Positions 1 to 8,441 of a stretch of DNA of 38,234 nucleotides are shown here, in pieces. The position numbers and the translations under genes were made by a program. Position 1 is the first letter of the stretch. Each line of letters opens with the position of its first letter. The stretch lies in assembly GCA_029262735.1 (NCBI GenBank), contig JAJCYY010000047.1:1-38234 (forward strand), written 5' to 3'. A model generated the notes under the pieces. That model searched no databases. It had not been told where the DNA came from and saw nothing but the letters and a program-made list of their open reading frames with translations. The DNA is from Chloroflexota bacterium. Lineage in GTDB: Bacteria; Chloroflexota; Dehalococcoidia; Lucifugimonadales; Lucifugimonadaceae.

Positions 1-134
1 TAATAAATCCGGTAGCCGAGACTGGTGCTGGCCTTCCTCTTCAACGTTGACCTGGACAGGCAGCGCGGGCAGGGCATGGACAGCTCCTCGACTCGTTTCA
101 GAGGTCGCTATTCTGCCCGTGCCCTGAACCCTGA

Positions 135-1118
135 CAGATCCGAGCGGGATCACTCGACTTTGACGGTACGGATGATTACGTCGACCTCGGCACGCTCGAT
201 CCCAACGGTACTGCCGTCACTCTCGCCGCATGGGTGAACTCCGATGACCTGGCTAACTGTGGTGCTTCTGACTGTCGTATCGCGTCCAAGGCGACTGGTG
301 TGCAGGACCAAGACCACAACATCATGCTGAGCACCATCGCGGTTGGTAATGACGTGAGACTGCGGTTCAGGCTCAAAGCAGGCGGCTCCACGACATCACT
401 TGTCGCATCTTCAGGCAATTTCGTTAACGGTCAGTGGATACATGTAGCCGGTACGTACGACGGCTCCAACATACGTGTCTACGTGGATGGTGTTGAGGTC
501 GGTAGCGTTGCCAAGACCGGCCTGATTGACTCCGCACCTGCTGTTCTATTCTGGATTGGCGGGAACCCTGACAGCCCGACAAGCAGGCCGTGGGATGGGA
601 AGATTGACGACGTGCGCCTGTACGACGGTGCGTTGAGTCAGGGTGAGATTGAGACGCTTGCGGTCGGCCCGACGAGCATGTTCACCAAGATTTATTGGGG
701 TGACAACGGCACGGACAAGCTTCAGAGGGCGAACCTGGACGGGAGCGATGTTGAAGACCTAATAACTAGTGGCATCTCTCCTAACGGTGTTGCCATTGCG
801 TCTGCAACCGGTCGCCTGTTTTGGGCAGACGAGGGCTGCTGCTGCTGCGTCGGTAGCGCAGACCTCGACGGCTCAAATCAGTCCGTCGTGAGTCCGTCGG
901 GTGGGCGCATGACTGCGGTTGATGAAGCAGACGATTGGCTCTTTTGGATTGCTGGAGGAGCCGTAATGCGAAGCCACATGGACGGTTCCGCATCATCACA
1001 AGTCGCCTCGGTCGGCAGTAATCTGAGCGGAATCGCTTTGAATGCAGATTCCAATATCGTCTACTGGGCTGCTCACGGTGTTGGACATCAGCAAAATGAG
1101 ACAGTTTTTCGGGCCTGA
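135..1118 (+). pseudogene. LamG / beta-propeller surface protein fragment, cut by an insertion sequence
   Basis: The reading frame begins inside a LamG (concanavalin A-like) domain, with the typical strand LDFDGTDDYVDLG near 156-194 and later WIHVAGTYDGSNIRVYVDG. It continues into YWTD-type propeller repeats (KIYWGDNGTDKLQRANLDG, LFWADEG, LFWIAGG, IVYWAAHG). No start codon lies between the in-frame stop at 132-134 and a GTG at 234, which is already inside the LamG fold, so the 5' end is missing or shifted into another frame near 135-155. The 3' end is artificial: the last codons (ETVFRA) and the stop are read from the left end of the IS that begins at 1097. LamG/YWTD proteins are usually secreted or surface-bound adhesion or carbohydrate-binding proteins. 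A cysteine run (CCCC) falls within one propeller blade. This is a decayed remnant, and the domain assignment is firmer than any function. Confidence 0.7.
1097..1107 (+). repeat. Left terminal inverted repeat of the IS3 element
   Basis: TGAGACAGTTT matches the right end, read inward, at 10 of 11 positions. It lies within the tail of the disrupted LamG frame. Confidence 0.75.
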
Positions 1119-1183
1119 AATAAGAGAGAGTCAGGACGGTCTGTGTTCCCTGGAGTAGAGTCCAGAAACGGGGAGCAGAAACC

Positions 1184-1594
1184 GTGTCCGAAAACACAGC
1201 AGTCAACAAGTCAGACCAGGCCGAAGAGCGCACCCGCGAGACCCGCAGCTTTATGCAAAGCGTCAGCAGGGCGACCGGCCGCAGGTTCACACCAGAAGAG
1301 AAGATCCGCATCGTCCTCGAGGGATTCCGCAGAGAGACCACGGTCAACGACCTCTGCCGACGGGAAGGGATCAACCCTGCCAACTACTACTCCTGGACGA
1401 AAGAGTTCATGGAGGCTGGCAAAGAGAGGCTCTCCAGGAACACCGTTCGAGATGCCACGCGGGTCGAGGTTGAGCAGCTCAAGCGTGACACCCGAGAGCT
1501 CAAGGAGATCGTAGCCGAGCTTCTGCTCGAGACACATCGTCTGAAAAAAACGGAGCTTCCACAACAAGGAAACCGGTCCGCAAACCTCAGATGA
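1184..1594 (+). CDS. IS3-family transposase OrfA (helix-turn-helix protein)
   Basis: A 136-residue protein of the IS3/IS911 OrfA type (Transposase_8/HTH_Tnp_1), which binds the terminal repeats. After a short N-terminal extension the helix-turn-helix covers residues 30-75 (FTPEEKIRIVLEGF, then VNDLCRREGINPANYYSW). A leucine-spaced helix follows at residues 85-120 (VEQLKRDTRELKEIVAELLL) and probably mediates multimerisation. The GTG start has GGGAG about 8 bases upstream. The stop overlaps the orfB start in ATGA. An A7 run near the 3' end, with an open -1 frame behind it, suggests that an OrfAB fusion is made by frameshifting, as is usual in this family. Confidence 0.85.
   Translation: MSENTAVNKSDQAEERTRETRSFMQSVSRATGRRFTPEEKIRIVLEGFRRETTVNDLCRREGINPANYYSWTKEFMEAGKERLSRNTVRDATRVEVEQLKRDTRELKEIVAELLLETHRLKKTELPQQGNRSANLR
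1543..1550 (+). promoter_or_regulatory. Probable -1 frameshift (slippage) site, GAAAAAAA
   Basis: Seven consecutive A residues in the orfA frame read AAA AAA. The -1 frame is open from here to the orfB ATG at 1591, so one slip joins OrfA to OrfB. IS3-family elements typically use an A6G heptamer; this A7 run is a variant, and transcriptional slippage would give the same product. Confidence 0.5.
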
Positions 1595-2556
1595 GTGGGG
1601 CTGCAAAGGCCGAGGTCATCGAGAAGGTGCAGGCATCCTCACTACCGGTGAGCAAGGTGCTGACCGAACTCGGTGTCCCTCGCTCGACCTACTACAGGTG
1701 GATCAAGAAGAAGTCGTCTCTAGCACCGGTGCCAGGACGAGTCCCGTGGAACCGTCTCAGTGATGTGGAAGCGGTGACAGTGCTTGGAGTAGCACGTGCT
1801 ACTCCAGAATGGAGCTCGAGGCAGGTGGCTGCGTGGGTCACGGACAACCTGGAGTTCTTTGTCTCCGAAGCTTCGGTGTACCGCTTACTCAAACGCGAGG
1901 GTCTGATCAGGCGTCTTGTTCTACCAGATCCTGCCGCTGACGAGTACCGGTTCAAGACCAGGAGGCCGCATCAACTCTGGGCGACCGATGCTTCGTACTT
2001 CCGGGTTGCCGGCTGGGGCTACTACTACATGGTCACCGTCATGGACGACTACTCAAGGTTCATCCTGTCGTGGAGACTGCAGGTCGACATGACCTCGCCG
2101 TCACTGATCGACGTGGTCCAGGATGCCGTGGACAGAACGGGCATGGTGGACGTGCCGGTTGAAGACAGGACCAGGCTCCTTTCGGACAATGGCTCTGGAT
2201 ACATCTCGAAGGCGTTCCAGAAGTACGTGCAGTTGGTGGGGATACGGCACATCTTTGCAGCGCCTTACCATCCTCAAACCAACGGAAAGCTTGAGAGGTA
2301 TCACCAGACCTTGAAGCGGAGCGTCAACCAGGTCCCTTACGACGTGCCGATGGACCTTCAGTGTGCGATCGAGAAGTTCGTGGACTTTTACAACTACCGC
2401 CGCTACCACAAGGCGCTCAAGGACATCACTCCTTCCGATATGCTGGCGGGCAGGCGAGACGAAATCCTGACACGGAGGAAGGAGGCCAAAGACCGGTCAT
2501 TGCAGCGTCGGAAAGACCACAACAAAATTCTTCGGGAGCAGCTCAGATCAGCCTGA
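1591..2556 (+). CDS. IS3-family transposase OrfB (DDE integrase core)
   Basis: A 321-residue catalytic subunit. An N-terminal helical region (STYYRWIKK, residues 32-40, and a second HTH-like segment near 75-105) precedes the rve-type integrase core. The D,D(35)E triad is complete: D133 in WATDASY, D199 in LLSDNGSGY and E235 in NGKLERYHQTLK, with 35 residues between the last two. Length and motifs are normal for IS3-family OrfB. The ATG overlaps the orfA stop, so it may be made by reinitiation as well as by frameshift fusion. No damage is visible. Confidence 0.9.
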   Translation: MSGAAKAEVIEKVQASSLPVSKVLTELGVPRSTYYRWIKKKSSLAPVPGRVPWNRLSDVEAVTVLGVARATPEWSSRQVAAWVTDNLEFFVSEASVYRLLKREGLIRRLVLPDPAADEYRFKTRRPHQLWATDASYFRVAGWGYYYMVTVMDDYSRFILSWRLQVDMTSPSLIDVVQDAVDRTGMVDVPVEDRTRLLSDNGSGYISKAFQKYVQLVGIRHIFAAPYHPQTNGKLERYHQTLKRSVNQVPYDVPMDLQCAIEKFVDFYNYRRYHKALKDITPSDMLAGRRDEILTRRKEAKDRSLQRRKDHNKILREQLRSA

Positions 2557-2570
2557 AATCTCTATTAACG

Positions 2571-2581
2571 AAACTGTCCCA
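2571..2581 (-). repeat. Right terminal inverted repeat of the IS3 element
   Basis: AAACTGTCCCA on the plus strand is the inverted counterpart of the left end. It ends with CA, as expected for IS3 elements. Confidence 0.75.
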
Positions 2582-2856
2582 TTGTTGCTGACGTCCAACA
2601 CACTTTCATGGCTGAAATCATTGTGCACAGTTGCACTTGCAGAACGGCTTGGCTCAACACTGTCCCCCATCAGCTAACATGCCGTCACTATGCCTAGTGA
2701 GCGAGTAAAGCCGGTCAATCATTGAGACGTGAACGCTGTTACGTAACCTCACGGGAATTAACTCACTGCCCGATCCAACGGCTGCCATCTACTATGCCCC
2801 GACACTATCCCGAGCCCTAACCCCGGAGCTATTGGTCTCGGTTCTTCGATCGTTAC

Positions 2857-5800
2857 ATGCGATACAACGCTTTTATCTCGTATAGCCACCATGCGGACAG
2901 TTCATTCGCTCCACTACTACAACATGCTGTCCAGAGATTCGCCACGCCTTGGTACCGGGTTAGGTCATTGAGGCTGTTCCGAGACGATACGGGCCTCACG
3001 ATGACGCACGAATTGTGGCCGGCCATTCAAGACGCGCTAGAAGATTCTGAATACTTCTTGCTTCTAGCCTCTCCGAAATCCGCGAGTTCGGCATGGGTTG
3101 ACCAGGAAGTTAACTGGTGGATCGAAAACAGGGACATTTCTACCCTTAAAATCGTGTTGACCGAGGGTGATGTGGTCTGGGATTCCGAGAGTCAGGATTT
3201 TGATTGGGATGACACGACAGCGCTGCCGAAGGCCTTGCGTGGGTCTCACGAGCATGAACCGCTTTGGCTGGACGTGCGAGATCTTCGGTCACAGGACAGC
3301 ATCTCGAACGAAAATCCGGATTTCCTAGATGTGGTTGCAACTATCGCATCGACATTACACGGCAAGCCGAAAGACGAACTGGTCGGAGAGGATGTCCGTC
3401 AACATAGGCGTAATAGACGCTGGGCATACAGTGCTACCTCTGTTTTGGCCGTGTTATTTGTTAGCGCGGTTGTGGCGGCAATTATTGCCGCCATTCAAAC
3501 TGCAAATGTTTCAACTGAACGCGACCGTGCGAACGATAATGCCTTGGCTGCGAATAACAATGCAGGAACAGCGACTGCTAACGAATTGGTCGCACGGACG
3601 GCACAGTCTGAAGAGGCGTTTCAGCGTCGGAATGCCGAATCTGCAGCAACGGCGGAAGCGTTGGCCCTGGCTGGTGAAGAACTCCAGAGGAAAGCGGCAG
3701 AGGACAGTGCTGCTACTGCGGTCGCCGAGCGCGATTTGGCTGTATCGCGCCAGATTTCCTCGCATGCAGTCGTTGAAGCACAAGTACAACTCGATCTCGG
3801 ACTCTTGCTAGGCATGCATGCCAATTCGATTGTCCCTACATTCGAAAGTGAGAGTGCACTCTTTAGACTTCTGACCTTGCATCCGCGCCTCTCCGCCTTC
3901 TTAACAGGACATGCTGAGGCAATCACAGCGCTCGCTTTTCATCCTGAGGGAGATTCGCTTGTGACAGCTGCGGAAGACGAGCAGATCATATTCTGGGATC
4001 AGGCTTCATTGAAGCCGATTGGTCCGCCAGTCGAATTTGATCGCGCAGTGGTTTCGCTTGCATATAGCCCGGATGGGCGGTATCTGGCGGCCGGTGCTCG
4101 AGACTCATATATCTACGTACTCGACCTAGAACAAGACCAAATCACAAATATGATTTTCGCGGGAATAGCGCGGCAGGTGGACAGCCTAGTCTTCAGTCCA
4201 GACGGTCAGCGACTAATAACCGTCAGTGATTTGGGCCTTTCGCTTTGGGATTTGAACTCAAATGAGCTGGTCGCGGAACCTCCTGACGAGATTCAGCAGC
4301 AGGTCTGCGGGCAGGCTATCGCGTTGGCACAAGATGGCCAATACCTTGCGACTTCAGGAGGCGAGGACTGCAGATGGATATACCTGTGGAATCCAGAGAC
4401 GTTGGAGTTACTCGGGGCTTTCGAAGGTCATTCCTTCATCGTCTGGAGTTTGGATTTTTCTCAAGATGGGAGCATCCTGGCTTCCGGCAGCGGCGATGGG
4501 ACCTCAATTCTTTGGGATATGGCGTCATTATCGGCCGTTGGGAACCCGCTTGAAGGACATTCCCATTCCATAGACGCGGTTGCACTCAACCCCGCAGGCT
4601 CAATACTCGCTACCGGTAGTTTCGACAACACTGTCATACTTTGGGACGTTGCGACCCAAACCAGGATTTCTGGGGTCCTCACTGGATCTCCCGGAGCCAT
4701 AACTGAGCTCGTCTTCAGTCCGGATGGTGAGTTCCTAATTTCCGGGTCCTCGAATGGCCAGGCCATCGTTTGGTCAACTAGTTCTCCGTTCGCCATTTCC
4801 AGCGAATATAAGACAGGTTTATCAGAGAATACAGTCCTGAAGCCGACAGATCACAGGAGCGTACTCATTACGGATGGTGCGGAAATATTTTCCGCATCCT
4901 TCAGCGACCCCGTTCCGAATCTTGTCGCCACAACGGACAGACTCACAATTACGGCGCTTGAGGACCATTCAGGCACAAATACTTTGGTAATCGGCGACGA
5001 CACCGGTGGGATCTCAGTCCTCAACGGTCAAACTAACGCACTCCAAGTTTTTCGTGTACCAGGTCATGATACGAGCACAATGCAGGATATGGCCTACGTC
5101 GGCAGGTCTGGACCTCTTATAACAGCCGGTTTCCAGGGCAGTACGGTTCTGTGGGATAGCGAGATTCTCATACCAGTAACTCATCTCGAACACCAGAATG
5201 TAGAGGCATTGGCATCAACAATTGATGGAAGCGTGTTTGCATCGATCGATCACAATGGGCTTGTTCAAGTTATTGATACGAATTCTGGGGAGATTATTTC
5301 AAGCTTCGACTCGTCACGAATCTCTATTAGTTATGATATCGAACTGGCGAAGAACAGCAAACGAATCGCCATTTATAGTGAGGAATCCAACCTGGTAGAC
5401 ATTTGGGATATTACCAACGTTCCAGTGTTACTTTCGACTCTAAATGGGGGTGATAATATAATTAGTTCTATACACCTTGATCAGAAAGCAAATACGCTCG
5501 CAATGGGAACATTTGGAGATGCCATATTTTTGTATGATATGAAAGACTTGGTGCAAATTGACAATTTCACGACGGAAGGATACTCGGGTTATCGTGAAAT
5601 CTGGAATGAGTCAGGGACAATATTTGCCATTACACAGAAGGATGTAATCGGTATCGATACTCGTTCGAGAGAGTACACTGGCGTATACGAATCCAATCAG
5701 CTCGGCCTTGAAGAATTAACCGTTTCCTCGGATGGTAATTTTGTTGCAGTCATACTAAATGACGAAATCCATGTTCTTGGCAAGAATATGGATCTCATAG

Positions 5801-6657
5801 ACTCAGTATCATCGATCAGTGAACCTAGCCAACTAGTATTCGAGGCCCACGGTCATACTTTGTATGCCTCGGATAGCGAAGGGCAAGTGTCATCTTGGAA
5901 CGCCGTAACTGGTGGTGACAACAGGCGGTCATATGCTCATTCTGGAACCATTTATTCCATTGACATATCAAGTGATGGAAAACGAATGATTGCCGTGGAC
6001 AAGGATCGGGCAATAATGTGGGATCTTGATACGGTCCTGCCATTGTATTCGGTGAGACAAGAAAGATTTATCCCTCCATTAGAAGCAATCTTCATAGGCG
6101 ACAATACGACATTTATGACGGTTGACACTGACGGAATTAAAGAATATTCTGTTTCCGATGGTCGACTTTTAGTACAGTATGCTGATGAATTATCCGGAGA
6201 ATGGGTAAAAAAAATCATCGAATCGATCGACGGGAAAACGATTTATGCCGCGACCACGACAGGTATCATTAAATTACTCGATGTGGATACACTAAAAGAT
6301 TTGGAAACAGACCTAATCGGTCATACGAAAAACATCGTCGATATTGCCGTGAGCCCTAATGGAAAACTACTCGCATCATCAGCCGGTGACGGATCGCTCA
6401 TTATATGGAGTACGGAAAATCGCAATCAACTGGGCCCCGCAATTGTCAAGGAAGATCGACTGAACGAAGTAATTGTACAAGAACTAATGTTTTCTAACGA
6501 TGGCTCACAGTTAATGACTCTGGATTCAAAAGGGGTGATAGATATCTGGGATCTGACTGTTGAAGGATGGCTAGATGCGGCGTGCAAGATCGCAAACCGG
6601 GAACTGAACCGTGACGAAGCAATGTCGATACCTGGGAATCCGGGTGACATCTGCTAG
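2857..6657 (+). CDS. TIR domain - transmembrane - coiled-coil - WD40 repeat protein
   Basis: A 1266-residue protein. Residues 1-150 form a TIR domain (MRYNAFISYSHHADSSFAPL, LRLFRDD, YFLLLASPKSASSAW). Glu84 in SAWVDQE aligns by motif with the catalytic glutamate of SARM1-type TIR NADases (WVHKE). A single hydrophobic helix at about 190-217 suggests membrane anchoring with the TIR in the cytoplasm. Residues 218-300 are a long Ala/Glu-rich coiled coil. A segment LLLGMHANSI...ESESALFRLL leads into about 900 residues of WD40 repeats from residue 350 (SILWDMASL, VILWDVATQ, VDIWDITNV, IDIWDLTVE), enough for two or three propellers. The C-terminal tail (GWLDAACKIANREL...IPG) resembles the cap of bacterial WD40-STAND proteins, but no NTPase lies between. 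The gene is visibly more A/T-rich than the genes to its right, especially in its 3' half, which suggests transfer. No strong Shine-Dalgarno is seen. A defence or NAD-depletion role is inference. Confidence 0.85.
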   Translation: MRYNAFISYSHHADSSFAPLLQHAVQRFATPWYRVRSLRLFRDDTGLTMTHELWPAIQDALEDSEYFLLLASPKSASSAWVDQEVNWWIENRDISTLKIVLTEGDVVWDSESQDFDWDDTTALPKALRGSHEHEPLWLDVRDLRSQDSISNENPDFLDVVATIASTLHGKPKDELVGEDVRQHRRNRRWAYSATSVLAVLFVSAVVAAIIAAIQTANVSTERDRANDNALAANNNAGTATANELVARTAQSEEAFQRRNAESAATAEALALAGEELQRKAAEDSAATAVAERDLAVSRQISSHAVVEAQVQLDLGLLLGMHANSIVPTFESESALFRLLTLHPRLSAFLTGHAEAITALAFHPEGDSLVTAAEDEQIIFWDQASLKPIGPPVEFDRAVVSLAYSPDGRYLAAGARDSYIYVLDLEQDQITNMIFAGIARQVDSLVFSPDGQRLITVSDLGLSLWDLNSNELVAEPPDEIQQQVCGQAIALAQDGQYLATSGGEDCRWIYLWNPETLELLGAFEGHSFIVWSLDFSQDGSILASGSGDGTSILWDMASLSAVGNPLEGHSHSIDAVALNPAGSILATGSFDNTVILWDVATQTRISGVLTGSPGAITELVFSPDGEFLISGSSNGQAIVWSTSSPFAISSEYKTGLSENTVLKPTDHRSVLITDGAEIFSASFSDPVPNLVATTDRLTITALEDHSGTNTLVIGDDTGGISVLNGQTNALQVFRVPGHDTSTMQDMAYVGRSGPLITAGFQGSTVLWDSEILIPVTHLEHQNVEALASTIDGSVFASIDHNGLVQVIDTNSGEIISSFDSSRISISYDIELAKNSKRIAIYSEESNLVDIWDITNVPVLLSTLNGGDNIISSIHLDQKANTLAMGTFGDAIFLYDMKDLVQIDNFTTEGYSGYREIWNESGTIFAITQKDVIGIDTRSREYTGVYESNQLGLEELTVSSDGNFVAVILNDEIHVLGKNMDLIDSVSSISEPSQLVFEAHGHTLYASDSEGQVSSWNAVTGGDNRRSYAHSGTIYSIDISSDGKRMIAVDKDRAIMWDLDTVLPLYSVRQERFIPPLEAIFIGDNTTFMTVDTDGIKEYSVSDGRLLVQYADELSGEWVKKIIESIDGKTIYAATTTGIIKLLDVDTLKDLETDLIGHTKNIVDIAVSPNGKLLASSAGDGSLIIWSTENRNQLGPAIVKEDRLNEVIVQELMFSNDGSQLMTLDSKGVIDIWDLTVEGWLDAACKIANRELNRDEAMSIPGNPGDIC

Positions 6658-6971
6658 CGATGTAGTAGCAGTGGTTAGAAACAGAGCCGGACATTGACAG
6701 GGCAATCCGGCCGGCGTGACATTGTTCCAGACGCCCCTGAACTTGGCATGAAGCGGCTGCTTGAGCGCGTGCTGGCTAAGCGGGAGATACTGAAGGCGTG
6801 AGTCAAGATCTGACAGCAACTTTGACAGCAGTCGAAACCACGATGACCCTGACGCTAACGCGCGGGCACGAGTCTCATTCTCCGATGAGCACAGTGGCCG
6901 TAAAGTCGAATCGCCCGTCCAACAAGTACCGGCGCAACGCCGCGCACGGATCGCGAGGAGGTGGTGACATC

Positions 6972-7409
6972 GTGACACTAAAAAAGAAGCCAGACGCGCC
7001 AGGTACGAAGGAGTGGTACAAGCCGTTCATTCTGCAACTCTCTGAGACGCCCAATGTCGCGGCCGCCTGTGCATTCGCCGGGATAGCTAGGCAGACCGCG
7101 TATATGGCAAGGCGGTCGGATGCGCGCTTTGCACAAGCATGGGATGACTGCATCAACGCCTCGATTGACCATCTTGAAGAGGTGGCATTCAAGCGGGCAG
7201 AGGAAAGTTCAGACCTCCTCACCATCTTCCTGCTCAAGTCACACCGACCTGAGAAGTACCGTGAGACGAGCCGCCACGAGGTCACCGGGCCAGATGACGG
7301 GCCGCTGGAGATCACGCCTATACCGATGGACTACGCCCGTGTGCAAGAGGTGTTGAAGACGCTCCGGGACGTGCTACCAGGGGGAACGGATGACCACGCT
7401 AGCGTCTGA
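6972..7409 (+). CDS. Terminase small subunit-like phage protein
   Basis: The 145-residue product has an N-terminal helix-turn-helix (PNVAAACAFAGIARQTAYMARR, in part) followed by FAQAWDDCINASIDHLEEVAFKRA and FLLKSHRPEKYRE. This pattern is common in small terminase-like phage proteins that recognise DNA for packaging. The GTG at 6972 was chosen because AGGAGG lies at 6956-6961. An upstream GTG at 6798 (203 residues) would add a Thr/Ser-rich stretch that does not look like a folded domain, although that GTG overlaps the stop of a 17-codon stub (6748-6801, MKRLLERVLAKREILKA) in GTGA, so coupling is possible. An ATG at 6888 is a third option. A truncated terL-like start follows and overlaps its 3' end, supporting a remnant packaging module. 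Confidence 0.65.
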   Translation: MTLKKKPDAPGTKEWYKPFILQLSETPNVAAACAFAGIARQTAYMARRSDARFAQAWDDCINASIDHLEEVAFKRAEESSDLLTIFLLKSHRPEKYRETSRHEVTGPDDGPLEITPIPMDYARVQEVLKTLRDVLPGGTDDHASV

Positions 7410-7527
7410 GGTTCTGCGGATGCTGACGCCGCGGATAACGCGTTGCATTCAGCACGGGCCAATGCCGAACAGCCCGTCAAATGTCACTCCGAGCAACGAT
7501 TCCATTGTTCGAGCGTTTGACCTGTAA
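7390..7527 (+). pseudogene. Truncated terminase large subunit start (remnant)
   Basis: A 45-codon frame begins with ATG overlapping the end of the terminase small-like gene and has GGGGGA 4 bases upstream, a good ribosome site. Its N-terminus, SEVLRMLTPRITRCIQHGP, resembles the opening of phage large terminases (LTPR.TKYIPH.PTPKQ), but the similarity stops after about 25 residues, where the ATPase should begin. The most economical reading is a terL gene deleted from about 7470 onward. The resemblance is from memory of the family, so a profile search is needed to confirm it. Confidence 0.45.
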
Positions 7528-7556
7528 ATCGCCTGTTCTGAGGGTGTTCGTGTTGG

Positions 7557-7898
7557 CTACAAATATTTTTGTCGCTTATTTTGTGATCTTCGACCTCGAA
7601 GCGAATTTCGGAAGTATCCGGCAGGATTGCTCAGTGCTTTTAACCTGCCCTTGCGAGCGATTCGCAAGATGATGTTGTGGCAGCGAACAACGCGCTTTAG
7701 CCCAAACTCCTCAATCAGGTTCTCTGGATCGTCAACTCCCCAGAGCGCCTCAAGAATCCGGATTACATCACCCTCCGTCACCTCGTCCGGGTTTAGCAAC
7801 CGCGTCTCTACGAGCAGTTCCGAGAACTTAGCCGCCTGTGTCTTTGAGGCATAGAGCTCGTCGATGTTGTTTGTTGAGAATGGTGTTGGCTGTGTCAA
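7557..7898 (-). CDS. Hypothetical protein, 113 residues
   Basis: Not recognised. The predicted product is acidic in its first two thirds (LLNPDEVTEGDVIRILEAL, DDPENLIEEFG) and basic at the C-terminus (ARKGRLKALSNPAGYFRNSL, then RGRRSQNKRQK). The phrase NPAGYFRNSL is reminiscent of segments in phage or plasmid replication and DNA-binding proteins, which is only a hint. The likely start is TTG at 7898 with weak ribosome-site potential upstream. Even amino-acid composition and lack of internal stops favour a real gene. It lies on the minus strand with the small genes up to 8629, opposite the terminase remnants. Confidence 0.5.
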   Translation of the reverse strand: MTQPTPFSTNNIDELYASKTQAAKFSELLVETRLLNPDEVTEGDVIRILEALWGVDDPENLIEEFGLKRVVRCHNIILRIARKGRLKALSNPAGYFRNSLRGRRSQNKRQKYL

Positions 7899-7982
7899 TT
7901 GGATTCCGTTGATGAGATTGAAATTGACGATCTATTGCTGTTACCGGCTTTGAAGGTGTTCAAGCTGATGTAGATGTCTATG

Positions 7983-8129
7983 TCAGTGAAGATGTGGATG
8001 CTGATGTTCATGACGGGCGCGCTCGCGAGACTCGCGCGCGTACTTCCAGACCGACGATTTCGCGGCACCCGCCGCTTTCTGGGCGAACTCGATTGCGGAT
8101 TTCCGCTGCGCGTGCGTCTGTGCAGCCAT
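7983..8129 (-). CDS. Small basic hypothetical protein, 48 residues
   Basis: The ATG at 8129 is preceded by AAGGAGA with a 7-base spacer, the best Shine-Dalgarno in this small-gene cluster, which is the main reason to call it. The product (MAAQTHAQRKSAIEFAQKAA...) is a basic, alanine-rich helix ending in a histidine-rich tail (HEHQHPHLH). Function unknown. An in-frame ATG at 8183 lacks such a ribosome site. The DNA just downstream (7965-8010) is a GATG-rich simple-sequence tract that encodes the His-rich end. Confidence 0.4.
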   Translation of the reverse strand: MAAQTHAQRKSAIEFAQKAAGAAKSSVWKYARESRERARHEHQHPHLH

Positions 8130-8199
8130 GTCAAAATCTCCTTGATTCGTGTGCCAGCCGCATGACCGGCATATTTGGGCCATCCGTGCCTTGTCCCTC

Positions 8200-8441
8200 T
8201 TAGTCGATGTCGGCCTTCACGAGTCGCCGAATCTCGGCCAAGAAACGCTCTGCGGCACCACTCACGAAAGGATCAACGCGGAGTGCACGGAACGCTTCCA
8301 TTTGGGCGCATTTGTCGAAAAGCACGGTGCTTCCTGAAACTGACCGGGCGACTGTTCCGCTAGTTCGCGGAATCGCTTGGCCATCGCTGCCGGAATCTTC
8401 GCCGGTATTGCCGGTTGCGGCTCCGTCCGGAAGAGCCTCAT
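8200..8441 (-). pseudogene. Frameshifted small gene downstream of the excisionase-like gene
   Basis: An ATG at 8441 overlaps the stop of the preceding gene in ATGA and opens a 59-codon frame (MRLFRTEPQPAIPAKIPAAM, then AKRFRELAEQSPGQFQEAP) that stops at 8262. A second minus-strand frame that stops at 8200 overlaps it and supplies a plausible C-terminus (MEAFRALRVDPFVSGAAERF, then LAEIRRLVKADID). The two halves read as one protein of about 80 residues broken by a single-base shift around 8290-8330. Function unknown. Sequencing error and genuine decay cannot be told apart here. Confidence 0.4.

Larger units (their letters stand above)
1097..2581 (+). mobile_element. IS3-family insertion sequence, 1485 bp
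   Basis: The element carries orfA and orfB in the IS3 arrangement and is bounded by imperfect terminal inverted repeats, TGAGACAGTTT on the left and TGGGACAGTTT (read inward) on the right. The ends have the 5'-TG...CA-3' form usual for the family. Both transposase frames are open and the catalytic residues are intact, so it could be active. The bases just outside the ends (AAA on the left, TTG on the right) do not form a target duplication, which suggests a later rearrangement or deletion at one end. Confidence 0.85.

Noticed and set aside
7994..8203. Plus-strand open frame overlapping the minus-strand small genes
   Set aside because: It starts in the GATG-rich tract and is Arg/Ser/Pro-rich; the opposite strand has a much better ribosome site.
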